From Macrococcus armenti (GTDB lineage Bacteria; Bacillota; Bacilli; Staphylococcales; Staphylococcaceae), in the NCBI RefSeq assembly GCF_020097135.1, contig NZ_CP083608.1, positions 1,550,001 through 1,614,000 on the forward strand: a stretch of DNA of 64,000 nt. The letters run 5' to 3'. Position 1 is the stretch's first letter. Every line of letters begins with the position of its first letter. Shown in pieces: positions 29,606 through 37,445 of the stretch. The translations under genes were made by a program, and so were the position numbers. Below the pieces are notes generated by a model. That model did no database searches. It was not told the DNA's origin and saw nothing but the letters and a program-made list of their open reading frames with translations.

Positions 29606-29842
29606 TTAAACCACATCATCCAGTAATGCATGGATGAATAACTCTCCTTTACGCGTTACTTGAATGCGCATGGATGGTTCTAGTGCAATGTCAATAAAGT
29701 AATCGATATGTAATTCAATCATGTTCATTTCTACGAGTATCATTATCAAATCATAATCGTGAGGCGCATTGAAGTAATTTAGGTGTGTTTTCTTTTTCAT
29801 CTGAATGAGCAGCGTATGTATGTAATGTAACGTGTCGTCCAT
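29606..29842 (-). CDS. small winged-helix-like protein (partner copy 1)
   Basis: 78 residues. The end (IQVTRKGELFIHALLDDV) resembles the wing and last helix of a winged-helix fold. It is related over most of its length to the protein at 31508-31756 (DYDLIMILVEMNMIELHIDY against DMDIVNLLIDMNLIKISLQI). Neither is recognised. It is divergent from the small XRE gene at 30103, with 260 bp of AT-rich DNA between them and no other gene. Confidence 0.55.
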   Translation of the reverse strand: MDDTLHYIHTLLIQMKKKTHLNYFNAPHDYDLIMILVEMNMIELHIDYFIDIALEPSMRIQVTRKGELFIHALLDDVV

Positions 29843-30102
29843 GTATGTCCCCCTAATCTATAGTGTAATTTTATAATATTTCGATTTGTGAAATAATTAT
29901 AAAAAGTTGCGAATTTGGAAAGTTTTATCATAATCGGGGTTATTCGGGATATAATTAATTTTATATGCATTATCAATATAAAATTAATAAATACTCTATT
30001 ATATAATAAAATTCGGCGTTTGCGGTGTTTGTTGCGATGTTGGCAAATATCCACAAATTAACGTTTTCTATTGGTACTTTCACGTAAAGTGAAGGTGATC
30101 TA

Positions 30103-30330
30103 ATGGATAATTTGTCAGTTGCTGCTGCACTGAGATGGCATAGAGAGAATCAAGATTATAGCGCGAAGGAAGTCGCTGCGCATCTTGGAGTGACGCCGTC
30201 AATCTATTCGAAGATTGAAAGTGGCAATCGAGTTGTAACGGTACCCGAGTTTAAAAAAATAGCAGAGTTATACGGTATGACAATGGATGAGCTATGTGTG
30301 ATTCCAAGTAGAAAGAAGAGACAGTCTTGA
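30103..30330 (+). CDS. small XRE-family regulator (copy B)
   Basis: 75 residues; HTH across the first 60 (ALRWHRENQDYSAKEVAAHL; PSIYSKIESGNRVVTVPEFK), basic C-terminus (PSRKKRQS). Homologous to the XRE proteins at 21363 and 31260. RBS aaggtgat. It is divergent from the small winged-helix-like gene, an arrangement typical of regulator/partner pairs. Higher GC than copies A and C. Confidence 0.7.
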   Translation: MDNLSVAAALRWHRENQDYSAKEVAAHLGVTPSIYSKIESGNRVVTVPEFKKIAELYGMTMDELCVIPSRKKRQS

Positions 30331-30348
30331 TTAGGACTGTCTCTTCTT
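30313..30348 (+). terminator. terminator of XRE copy B
   Basis: Perfect 14-bp stem (30313-30326 with 30335-30348), 8-base loop that includes the stop codon; moderately T-rich after. It may also serve the convergent DUF3139-type gene. Confidence 0.8.
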
Positions 30349-30353
30349 AATTA

Positions 30354-30671
30354 TTAATATCCGTTCGAATACTTACCACGTACTTCACCATTTTTACCAT
30401 ACGCAGTAGATAAAACACTATACTTCACATCTCTTATTCGCATATCATATTCTAAGTTAGGTTCATCTTTAAAAACAATTTCTTCATAAAATTCATTCAA
30501 CTTCGAATCATAATGCGTCTCACGTGTTTTTACCAGTTCAATTGCATCCCTTTTTTCTAGGAATTTATCTACCGTTTGATGTAATGTGAATCGTTCATAA
30601 GCAATGTACCCACTAATACCTATAGCTATAATAATAAATGCTGTAATGATGAATAATAACAATTTCTTCAT
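30354..30671 (-). CDS. DUF3139-type membrane-anchored protein
   Basis: 105 residues. One N-terminal membrane helix (about 3-24), then YERFTLHQTVDKFLEKRDAI and the conserved-looking end VLSTAYGKNGEVRGKYSNGY, as in staphylococcal DUF3139 proteins of unknown function. The ATG at 30671 has taggt 8 bases upstream. It lies 27 bp downstream of a possible 24-residue peptide gene on the same strand. Confidence 0.75.
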   Translation of the reverse strand: MKKLLLFIITAFIIIAIGISGYIAYERFTLHQTVDKFLEKRDAIELVKTRETHYDSKLNEFYEEIVFKDEPNLEYDMRIRDVKYSVLSTAYGKNGEVRGKYSNGY

Positions 30672-30698
30672 GTGCAAACCTACTTTCAAAAATGAGTT

Positions 30699-30773
30699 TA
30701 CCTTTTACGTTTTCTCAAAAATTAAAACGAAAAAATCAATGATATGCATAAATAATATTGAAATTAATTGCAT
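30699..30773 (-). CDS. possible 24-residue membrane peptide
   Basis: From the ATG at 30773: a hydrophobic stretch MQLISILFMHIIDFFVLIL followed by RKRKR and TAA. It has an exact aggag 8 bases before the start. A single hydrophobic helix with a basic tail is the shape of type I toxin peptides (Fst/TxpA/BsrG-like) and of some secreted amphipathic peptides. No antisense RNA can be proven from the sequence. It could instead be a leader for the DUF3139-type gene 27 bp downstream. Confidence 0.4.
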
Positions 30774-30866
30774 AACACCATCTCCTATTCGCAATGATTA
30801 CTATAGTTAGTATTTTACTTTATTTTTGTTAAAATATTAATAAATAACTAGGATTGGATGATATTA

Positions 30867-31256
30867 ATGAAAAAGTATATTAAAGTAGTAGGCGCTGTAA
30901 TTGTAAAAGATGGTAAGATACTATGTGCACAAAGAAATGAGAATACATCTTTACCATTGATGTGGGAATTTCCAGGTGGGAAAATTGAAGAAAATGAATC
31001 ACCAGAAGATGCATTAAAACGTGAATTGATGGAAGAAATGCAATCTGAGATTTCTGTAGGTGATAAAATTGTTACAACTGTATACGAGTATGAATTTGCA
31101 ACAATAGAATTGACGACATTTTATGCTGAAATGTTAAATGATCAAATTGTATTAGAAGAACACGCTGATATGAAATGGTTATCACCAAATGAATTAGGTA
31201 CAATTGAATGGGCTCCTGCTGATGTAGAAGCAGTTGAAAAAATAAAAAATAAGTAA
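30867..31256 (+). CDS. NUDIX hydrolase, MutT/CTP-pyrophosphohydrolase type
   Basis: 129 residues. The NUDIX box is clear (GGKIEENESPEDALKRELMEEM, about 35-56), after VVGAVIVKDGKILCAQRNEN. This length and start are typical of MutT-like 8-oxo-dGTP diphosphatases or (d)CTP pyrophosphatases. An ATG at 30858 is an alternative start. The XRE gene copy C follows after 3 bp, so they share a transcript. Confidence 0.8.
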   Translation: MKKYIKVVGAVIVKDGKILCAQRNENTSLPLMWEFPGGKIEENESPEDALKRELMEEMQSEISVGDKIVTTVYEYEFATIELTTFYAEMLNDQIVLEEHADMKWLSPNELGTIEWAPADVEAVEKIKNK

Positions 31257-31259
31257 ATC

Positions 31260-31502
31260 ATGTTAAAGGAAGGTGATAGAATTTATAATAATGATGTCGT
31301 TAAAGCTGTGAAATGGCACAGAGAAAATATTGGTTACTCATCAGAAGAGCTTGCTGATAGTATAGGTATTCATAAATCAACATATTCAAAAATGGAGAAT
31401 CTCAAAAGAAACATTACTGTCAGTGATTTAATATTAATTGCTAATATTTTTAATATGTCTATCGATGAGCTGTTAATTGTTCCTAATAAAAATAGTAAAT
31501 AA
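31260..31502 (+). CDS. small XRE-family regulator (copy C)
   Basis: 80 residues from the ATG at 31260; HTH of the same type as copies A and B (AVKWHRENIGYSSEELADSI; STYSKMENLKRNITVSDLIL). The ATG has no ribosome binding site. The only good one (aaggaaggtg, 31266-31275) points to an ATT at 31281, exactly where copies A and B begin in alignment, so a rare ATT start is possible. It is convergent with the small partner protein gene at 31508. Confidence 0.7.
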   Translation: MLKEGDRIYNNDVVKAVKWHRENIGYSSEELADSIGIHKSTYSKMENLKRNITVSDLILIANIFNMSIDELLIVPNKNSK

Positions 31503-31507
31503 TGGTG

Positions 31508-31756
31508 TTATTTATTTTTACCCATTATTTGATTAAATGATTTTATAAATAACAATCCTTTTTGTGTAACTATAATAAATAATTTCTGATCATATTCACT
31601 TTCAGAAATATAAATTTGTAAAGATATTTTTATTAAGTTCATATCAATTAAGAGATTAACAATATCCATATCATCCAAAGCTTCAGAATAATCTTTATCA
31701 GGATTCTGATAAAAGATACATAACAACCTGTGTATTAACGTAATATGAAGATCCAT
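31508..31756 (-). CDS. small winged-helix-like protein (partner copy 2)
   Basis: 82 residues from the ATG at 31756, which has tggaggt just upstream; an earlier in-frame ATG at 31789 has none. Related to the protein at 29606-29842 (shared DMDIVNLLIDMNLI-type core and VTQKGLLFIKSF end). Function unknown. It lies between XRE copy C (convergent) and the R-M-linked XRE gene (divergent). Confidence 0.55.
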   Translation of the reverse strand: MDLHITLIHRLLCIFYQNPDKDYSEALDDMDIVNLLIDMNLIKISLQIYISESEYDQKLFIIVTQKGLLFIKSFNQIMGKNK

Positions 31757-31928
31757 ATTTACCTCCAAACAATTAATCCATATATCCATATTCTATATCA
31801 TATAATTGCTATTCACCATTTAATATATAAAATTTTCAAAGATTTTTTTATACAAGTACACTTGTTTAAATACTAGAATTCATAGATCCTATTATTGCCA
31901 CTTGCTATGATCAAATTAGGTGATTAAT

Positions 31929-32147
31929 TTGAAAAATATTAGAGAGAAAATAGGATTGAAATTATTTCAACTGAGACAAGACAAAGGCATTAGTAGAAAA
32001 CATTTAGCAAATCAAATACATCTGTCTGTAAATTCAATAATGGCTATTGAAAATGGTGAATCGATTCCTACAATCCCTAATCTAAAAAGATACTTAAACT
32101 ATTTCGACTGTACTCTAGAAGAATTTTTTAAGAGTATTGAGGAATGA
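31929..32147 (+). CDS. XRE-family regulator, candidate controller of the adjacent nuclease
   Basis: 72 residues from a TTG at 31929 (aggtga 5 bases upstream; a GTG at 31920 is the alternative). The HTH LRQDKGISRKHLANQIHLSV, then NSIMAIENGESIPT, belongs to a different XRE subtype from copies A-C, close in size to controller (C) proteins of restriction-modification systems. Its stop lies just ahead of the HNH nuclease start and overlaps that frame, so it probably regulates that gene. Confidence 0.7.
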   Translation: MKNIREKIGLKLFQLRQDKGISRKHLANQIHLSVNSIMAIENGESIPTIPNLKRYLNYFDCTLEEFFKSIEE

Positions 32148-32149
32148 AA

Positions 32150-33067
32150 ATGGATCCTAATATACGATCTCTTTTGTTAAAAAAGTTTATTAGTCTAAAA
32201 GGAATTGAAATAACTGAATTCAAAAAAACCTTTTCTAATATTGAATTTTCTGATTACCCAGGAGAAACATATCATATGATAAGTGCCGGTGGCCGAGGTA
32301 TTTATAAACCAAAAGATTCTCCTTATGCATTATCAATTAGATGTGATATGACAGATAATCCATATGATGATGATATATATTTCGATGAGAACGGAAATTT
32401 TGAAAAGCTAATTTATCACGGTCCTACTAGCCAGAAATTGCATAATAGAGCAAAGAATGATATTAATAGTTTAATTTCTTGTTATGAAGACAAAATCCCT
32501 TTTGGTATCATATACACATTAGACAAGAAGAAGAAATCATACCGAAGTTTAGGTCTTGGGATAACAAAAGCCCATAATGATAATAGATATGAAATAATAC
32601 CGTATAACTTAATCGATGATTGGTATAAAGATGATATTAATAAAAATGAGAATGAACTTAACAGTATTGAAGAAATACATTCTAATAAAATCACTGAAAA
32701 AAATTATAATTTAAAAGTACGCTTAGCACAATCAGAATTTAGAAATAAATTATTAGCAAAACATTCAAAATGCTTGCTTTGTGATATTGACTATAGACCT
32801 ATCTTAATTGCTAGCCACATTAAGCCGTGGTCAGAATGTTCTGATTCAGAAAGAATAGACATTAATAATGGATTATTACTTTGTCCACTACACGATAAAC
32901 TATTTGACAAAGGATTAATATCCTTTGATAATGATAAATTGATTATTTCAGATAAAATTAATAATAAAAATTTTTTAAATTGTAATTTAAAAAATAGATA
33001 TAATTTCAACAATGCACAAAAATTATTTTTGCACTATCACAAGAATAATATATATAAAAACGACTAG
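32150..33067 (+). CDS. HNH endonuclease with N-terminal recognition-like domain
   Basis: 305 residues. The C-terminal part (about 205-265) holds an HNH nuclease motif of the HNH_2 type: CLLCD, then ASHIKPWSECSDSERIDINN and GLLLCPLHDKLFDKG. The N-terminal region (about 40-165, with GGRGIYKPKDSPYALSIRCD and FGIIYTLDKKKKSYRSLGLG) looks like a DNA-reading domain of the kind found in McrA-like or SRA-like enzymes, but I am not certain. ATG at 32150 preferred (gagga 6 bases upstream). Translationally linked to the XRE gene and convergent with the methyltransferase. Confidence 0.7.
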   Translation: MDPNIRSLLLKKFISLKGIEITEFKKTFSNIEFSDYPGETYHMISAGGRGIYKPKDSPYALSIRCDMTDNPYDDDIYFDENGNFEKLIYHGPTSQKLHNRAKNDINSLISCYEDKIPFGIIYTLDKKKKSYRSLGLGITKAHNDNRYEIIPYNLIDDWYKDDINKNENELNSIEEIHSNKITEKNYNLKVRLAQSEFRNKLLAKHSKCLLCDIDYRPILIASHIKPWSECSDSERIDINNGLLLCPLHDKLFDKGLISFDNDKLIISDKINNKNFLNCNLKNRYNFNNAQKLFLHYHKNNIYKND

Positions 33068-33083
33068 TGATACTAGTCGTTTT
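33057..33083. terminator. bidirectional terminator across two stop codons
   Basis: Perfect 12-bp stem (33057-33068 with 33072-33083), 3-base loop, A-rich then T-rich. The arms contain the HNH stop (33065-33067) and the methyltransferase stop (33073-33075). Confidence 0.85.
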
Positions 33084-34023
33084 CTAATGCAATAATAATC
33101 TTTTCAGCGATCCTTTTGACTACTGGCACTACTACTGAATTTCCAGCTTGTTTGTATAAATGAGATATAGCAATGTCAGGTAATGTAAAGTCTTTTGGAA
33201 ATCCTTGTACATTAAAGCATTCTCGTGGTGTTAGCTTTCTAATACCATGCTTAGTATATATTAAAGGAACATTATGGCCACCTGTTCCCATATTTGCCGT
33301 TAATGTAGGTACAACATTACTTTTATTTTCTCTCACATATTTCCTACGCCATTGATAGATTGTTTCACTAGATGTAATTTCCTCTTTAAGTAGTGGATAA
33401 AATTCATATTTTTCAGGAGTATAATAATACTTGGAATCTACTTCATTTTCAAAATCTATTACATCTGAAATTCGATTTTCTAATGAAATTGGTAATGGAA
33501 ACTCGAAATTTTTATAATGATTTTCATTTAAAAATCCAACTATATATATTCTTTCTCTGTTTTGCGGAATATTTCCATGATCTTTTGCATTTAACACCTG
33601 ATATTTTATGTGATAACCGTGAGCTTCAAGTGCTTCTTTTATTACCCTAAAAGTATTACCGCCGTCATGACCGACAAGGTTTTTTACGTTTTCTAAGAAT
33701 ACAACCTGGGGCTTTTTTAATTTTATAACCCTTAATGTTTCAAAAAATAAATCTCCTCTTTCATCTTCAAACCCTTTTCGATAGCCAGCTACTGAAAATG
33801 CTTGACAAGGAAATCCCGCTAGAAGTACATCAGAAGTTGGTAAATCTCTTTTATCTAAAAGGTGTATATCTTTTTCATTAACTTCAATTTTAAAGTTACA
33901 ATTAAAAGTTTTCGCTGCATTTTTATCAAACTCATTTGCAAATATAGTCATAAATCTTCCAGTTTGCTCAAATGCTAAATCTATACCTCCAACACCTGAA
34001 AATAGACTTGTAACTGTATACAT
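33073..34023 (-). CDS. DNA (cytosine-5-)-methyltransferase
   Basis: 316 residues with all main C5-methyltransferase motifs: I (FSGVGGIDLAFEQ, 8-20), IV with the catalytic Cys (GFPCQAFS, PCQ at 72-74), VI (ENV, 111-113), VIII (QNRERIYIVGF, 154-164), IX (RKLTPRECFNVQGFP) and X (QAGNSVVVPV). The target-recognition region (about 185-250) is short, as in small type II enzymes. It should protect the host DNA in a restriction-modification system. RBS ggagaa. Confidence 0.93.
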   Translation of the reverse strand: MYTVTSLFSGVGGIDLAFEQTGRFMTIFANEFDKNAAKTFNCNFKIEVNEKDIHLLDKRDLPTSDVLLAGFPCQAFSVAGYRKGFEDERGDLFFETLRVIKLKKPQVVFLENVKNLVGHDGGNTFRVIKEALEAHGYHIKYQVLNAKDHGNIPQNRERIYIVGFLNENHYKNFEFPLPISLENRISDVIDFENEVDSKYYYTPEKYEFYPLLKEEITSSETIYQWRRKYVRENKSNVVPTLTANMGTGGHNVPLIYTKHGIRKLTPRECFNVQGFPKDFTLPDIAISHLYKQAGNSVVVPVVKRIAEKIIIALEND

Positions 34024-34035
34024 AATAATTCTCCT

Positions 34036-34057
34036 TTTTTGCGGCGCGCCGCAAAAA
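34036..34057. promoter_or_regulatory. 22-bp GC-rich perfect palindrome in the methyltransferase leader
   Basis: TTTTTGCGGCGCGCCGCAAAAA, 13 bp upstream of the methyltransferase ATG and next to its ribosome binding site. It stands out in very AT-rich surroundings. No T-run follows on the minus strand, so it does not read as a terminator. An operator or a self-methylation site is more likely. Confidence 0.6.
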
Positions 34058-34093
34058 TAATTATATAATAATTTCAGATATTATGAAAGATTT

Positions 34094-35659
34094 TTAATGT
34101 ATTTTATTTTTTGAAACCCACCCTATTGCATCTGAAGGTGGATTTTTCTCGTCTATCCATATATATTCTAATCCAATTGGTCTATTTTGATCTTTATACT
34201 TTATAAATCTTACACCATTAATTTTTAATTCTAGTAATTTGTTATACGTTAGTAATTCTCTATCCTTTAATTGAAACACTTGATTTTTCAACCATTTACC
34301 TAATATATTTTGTGCTTGATATGATTGAATTGCCTTACCACTTTCTTGATTAATATACGCTTTTATCACATCACCTGAAGATATAAATTCCAATTTAAAA
34401 ACTCTATTCTTTTTATCTTGAACTAATTTATTTTTATTATCCAAGAGACCAATTCCCTTTCCAAAAAAATCAGGATTATTGTTATGAAATCTTTTTGCGT
34501 AAGGAATTCTAATATACAGTTCATCTGCATCTCTATATACTAGTTTCTCTATATCATTTTTTATTTCAAGATTATTAAATTGATTAATATATTCCAATAA
34601 ACTATTTCTTAGATCTGATCTTAGTTTTTTGTCCTGAGTCGTTCTATAATTTTTCAACAAAATTTTATTTAATTCATTTTCTATATAATTTTTTTGTGAA
34701 ATTGAAAAATTAGATTCGTATTTTTCAATAAATTTCTTTATTACTTTAGGACTTGCATTTTTACTTATACTATTAAATGCATTCATTCCAGAATATTCAG
34801 GTATTGTCTTATCTTCGTCGTATAAAACCCATGATACAGTTTGTTCTATATCACTTTCTTTATATTGATTAGTTTCCGCACCTAATGACTCAAAAATTTC
34901 GAATGGATTTCTTGCATACTCTACGTTCCATTGTTCTTTGATTATCTCTTTATTATTAAATGACATATATAATTGACTATCAGCTGATGTATATTTGTAT
35001 GTATGTTTACCATCTGTAAATTTAAAATTATTTGGTTTACTTAAAGATGTAGCTCCTAATATTTTGATGTTTTCGATATCTATAAAATCATATTCAATTT
35101 CTCCAACATAAATTAATGGTCTACCATTATTCTTATATGGCATTAATACATGATATATTGACTCAATATTATCTGTATTTACTTGGAAACCTTTTATTTG
35201 TTCTCTTGATGATGCTATTCTCAAATTCCTTAGATAACTAATTCTATGTGCTAGATTTAAATAATGTGATTCATTTAACGTATCTGCTTCAATTTTATCT
35301 CCAACTTTTTTTGCATTATTTTTTATTATTGTAAATATTTGTTCCCAGTTTTCATTCTCACTATTTGCTTTAAATTGAGCAATTTTTTGATCTCCTGACT
35401 CATATCCAAATGATTTAATTCCAATTAAATATCTTTTATCACTACTAATTAAAGATGCATCATAAGATGTATTAGCTATATCTTCTGCTACTGCATTAAA
35501 TGATTTTTGGAAAACTGTTTCTTGAAACTTAGAATTTACAATTGGTGTGACTGAATTCTTATTATTTATTTTTTGTGTGAATAATTCACTTAAACTTGCA
35601 AAGTTTAATATCATTTTTTTATACTTTTCTTTACTTATTAAATTCAATTCATTCCACAT
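34094..35659 (-). CDS. restriction-endonuclease-like protein (521 residues)
   Basis: Large soluble protein of the R-M operon. The N-terminal part (about 40-100) contains a PD-(D/E)XK-like pattern (SYDASLISSDKRYLIGIKSF). The C-terminal part (about 385-520, RIPYAKRFHNNNPDFFGKGI; AINQESGK-like segment; LGKWLKNQVFQL; TYNKLLELKINGVRFIKYKD) reminds me of the B3-like DNA-recognition domain of NgoFVII/EcoRII-type enzymes. Both calls are by eye. It sits 3 bp downstream of the 239-residue nuclease and upstream of the methyltransferase, all on the same strand. Confidence 0.55.
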   Translation of the reverse strand: MWNELNLISKEKYKKMILNFASLSELFTQKINNKNSVTPIVNSKFQETVFQKSFNAVAEDIANTSYDASLISSDKRYLIGIKSFGYESGDQKIAQFKANSENENWEQIFTIIKNNAKKVGDKIEADTLNESHYLNLAHRISYLRNLRIASSREQIKGFQVNTDNIESIYHVLMPYKNNGRPLIYVGEIEYDFIDIENIKILGATSLSKPNNFKFTDGKHTYKYTSADSQLYMSFNNKEIIKEQWNVEYARNPFEIFESLGAETNQYKESDIEQTVSWVLYDEDKTIPEYSGMNAFNSISKNASPKVIKKFIEKYESNFSISQKNYIENELNKILLKNYRTTQDKKLRSDLRNSLLEYINQFNNLEIKNDIEKLVYRDADELYIRIPYAKRFHNNNPDFFGKGIGLLDNKNKLVQDKKNRVFKLEFISSGDVIKAYINQESGKAIQSYQAQNILGKWLKNQVFQLKDRELLTYNKLLELKINGVRFIKYKDQNRPIGLEYIWIDEKNPPSDAIGWVSKNKIH

Positions 35660-35662
35660 TTA

Positions 35663-36382
35663 TCAAAACTCCAGTTCTTTAATGAGGTGATTAATATTCT
35701 TCAAATTTATTGTTCGTTCATAGTAATTATCAGCATCAATAAAATTACGTTCACTTCCAATGGTATCATTTTTATAAATTATTTGTTTATTTTTTACAAT
35801 ATTAATAAAATCATTTCTATCAATATATCCTGCAAAATCATAAGTGAATGTAATATTATCTACTAATTCTTTCAAATCATTTTTACTAATAAAATCTTTC
35901 TTATCCATATTATTATCTTTCATATAGTCTGCCAGATCGTTCTTTATTTTTATGGTAACAATATAATCCCATTGTGTATCTGTATGCTTATAATCTCCAT
36001 TTTCAAAGTAATCTTTTTTTTCCAATAATAGAAATTCTGAAAAGTGCTTTATACTTTTAATACTTATAACCTTATCATTGACCTTAATATCATAATCATC
36101 CCATTCACCCAATTTTTTTATACTCATATCAATGCCAGATGATCTGATATTGTATTCATTCAATAGAATTTTAAAAGAGAACTCTGCTAATTTTCCCTGG
36201 AATGTATTACAAAATTTTTCCCCGTTTGAACGAAGTTTTGTACCACCAGATCTAAATGCTCTATGTTCACCTTTTTTATTAAATGTCATATCATAAGAAA
36301 ATTCAAAAATTTCATTAATGTATTTTTTATTAATGATCTTTCCATTGAATTTTGTTTTAACAAGCTTATAATGTCTAGTCAT
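35663..36382 (-). CDS. PD-(D/E)XK nuclease-like restriction protein (239 residues)
   Basis: The segment QGKLAEFSFKILLNEYNI (about 60-77) supplies a conserved-looking Glu, and DDYDIKVNDKVISIKSIKHF (about 95-114) fits the D-X(n)-(E/S)XK core of PD-(D/E)XK nucleases. No other domain seen. First gene of the three-gene minus-strand unit that ends with the C5-methyltransferase, so it is a good candidate for a restriction endonuclease or one of its subunits. RBS ggagaa. Confidence 0.6.
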   Translation of the reverse strand: MTRHYKLVKTKFNGKIINKKYINEIFEFSYDMTFNKKGEHRAFRSGGTKLRSNGEKFCNTFQGKLAEFSFKILLNEYNIRSSGIDMSIKKLGEWDDYDIKVNDKVISIKSIKHFSEFLLLEKKDYFENGDYKHTDTQWDYIVTIKIKNDLADYMKDNNMDKKDFISKNDLKELVDNITFTYDFAGYIDRNDFINIVKNKQIIYKNDTIGSERNFIDADNYYERTINLKNINHLIKELEF

Positions 36383-36470
36383 AATTTATTCTCCTTATTT
36401 TTTATAATTTTGAAAATATTCTCTTATTTATATACAATTATTATAAACTATTCACAAAGAGGTGCTACTA

Positions 36471-37254
36471 TGAATTTAAAATCTGCTCTACCATCTAAAT
36501 ACGCGCTTTGATTCGCGTCAACAAACTCATCTAGCATACGTCAGGCATGGCTAATAGGTACATCCAGGCGAATGTTGTGATCTTACCTAATAAGTATGCA
36601 TACGACTTCCTCAAATCCTGCTATCGTAATCCGAAGTCATGACCGCTTCTCGACATCACTGAAGTTAGCGAACATTCCTTCCCTAAATACGGTCCTGATG
36701 CGGATATTCGTACGGATGTCGGTGAATATTATGTTTATCGCGATGGTGTCCATGTAGAAACGCGTCATGATATTAAAGACTTATATACTGACGACATGGT
36801 TGCCTTTATTATCGGCTGTAGTTTTACGTTCGAACATGCTTTGCTGGATGCTGATATTCCTGTGCGTCATATAGAAGAAGGTCATAATGTGCCGATGTAT
36901 ATTACGAATATTCCTACTGAACAAAGTGGTGTATTCCATGGTCCCACAACTGTAAGTATGCGTCCGATGACAATGGCTCAGGCGATTCGCGCGACTGAGA
37001 TTACAACACATTTCAAAGGTGCGTATGGTGCTCCGCTTCATATCGGAGATCCTGCAACTATCGGTATTAAAGATATTAATACCCCTGACTTCGCTGAACG
37101 TGTTGAAATCCGTGACGGCGAGGTGCCTGTATTCTGGGAATGCGGTGTAACACCGCAATCTGTTTGTCTTAATGTTAAACCTGAATTAATGATCACTCAT
37201 GCTCCAGGCTACATGTTTATAACGGATATTAAAGAAAGTGAATTGCTGTATTAA
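36471..37254 (+). pseudogene. broken DUF1445 hydro-lyase (D-glutamate cyclase-like) gene
   Basis: The plus-strand reading [20 protein letters not shown] (about 36549), [15 protein letters not shown]-stop-PLLDITEV and then a long intact part (DADIRTDVGEYYVYRDG through VPVFWECGVTPQSV to MITHAPGYMFITDIKES) is a hydro-lyase of the DUF1445 family. At least two in-frame stops (TGA about 36640; TAG about 36538) and a shortened, frameshifted N-terminus kill it. Such genes belong to the pxp/ycs 5-oxoproline locus found further along. Confidence 0.8.
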
Positions 37255-37299
37255 AATAAGAGAAACCCATCACTAATTGTGGTGGGTTTCTCTTATTTT
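37253..37299 (+). terminator. strong terminator after the hydro-lyase pseudogene
   Basis: 21-bp stem (37253-37273 with 37279-37299, one G-T pair), 5-base loop; starts at the pseudogene stop codon. Confidence 0.9.
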
Positions 37300-37445
37300 G
37301 AAATTGCCGCTGTGCCAAATTCGCTCATATTTGCCGCCTTGAAATTGCCGCCGTGCCAATTTCACACACATTTTCAACCTCGAAATTGCCGCCGTGCCAA
37401 TTTCACGCATGTTTTCCGCCTTGAAATTGGCGGCGTGCCAAATTC
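37300..37445. repeat. 41-bp tandem repeat array 1 (3.5 units)
   Basis: Units start at 37300, 37341, 37382 and 37423, exactly 41 bp apart, last one partial. Each has an imperfect palindrome GAAATTGCCGCCGTGCCAATTTC followed by a variable CACACATTTTCAACCT-type spacer. The same 41-bp period and core appear in array 2 at 41119. The remainder of the 428-bp gap (37446-37682) holds only the ars promoter region. Confidence 0.85.

Noticed and set aside
29797-30054. Minus-strand ORF of 85 codons between XRE copy B and its partner
   Set aside because: AT-rich, no ribosome binding site, overlaps the better-supported gene at 29606-29842.
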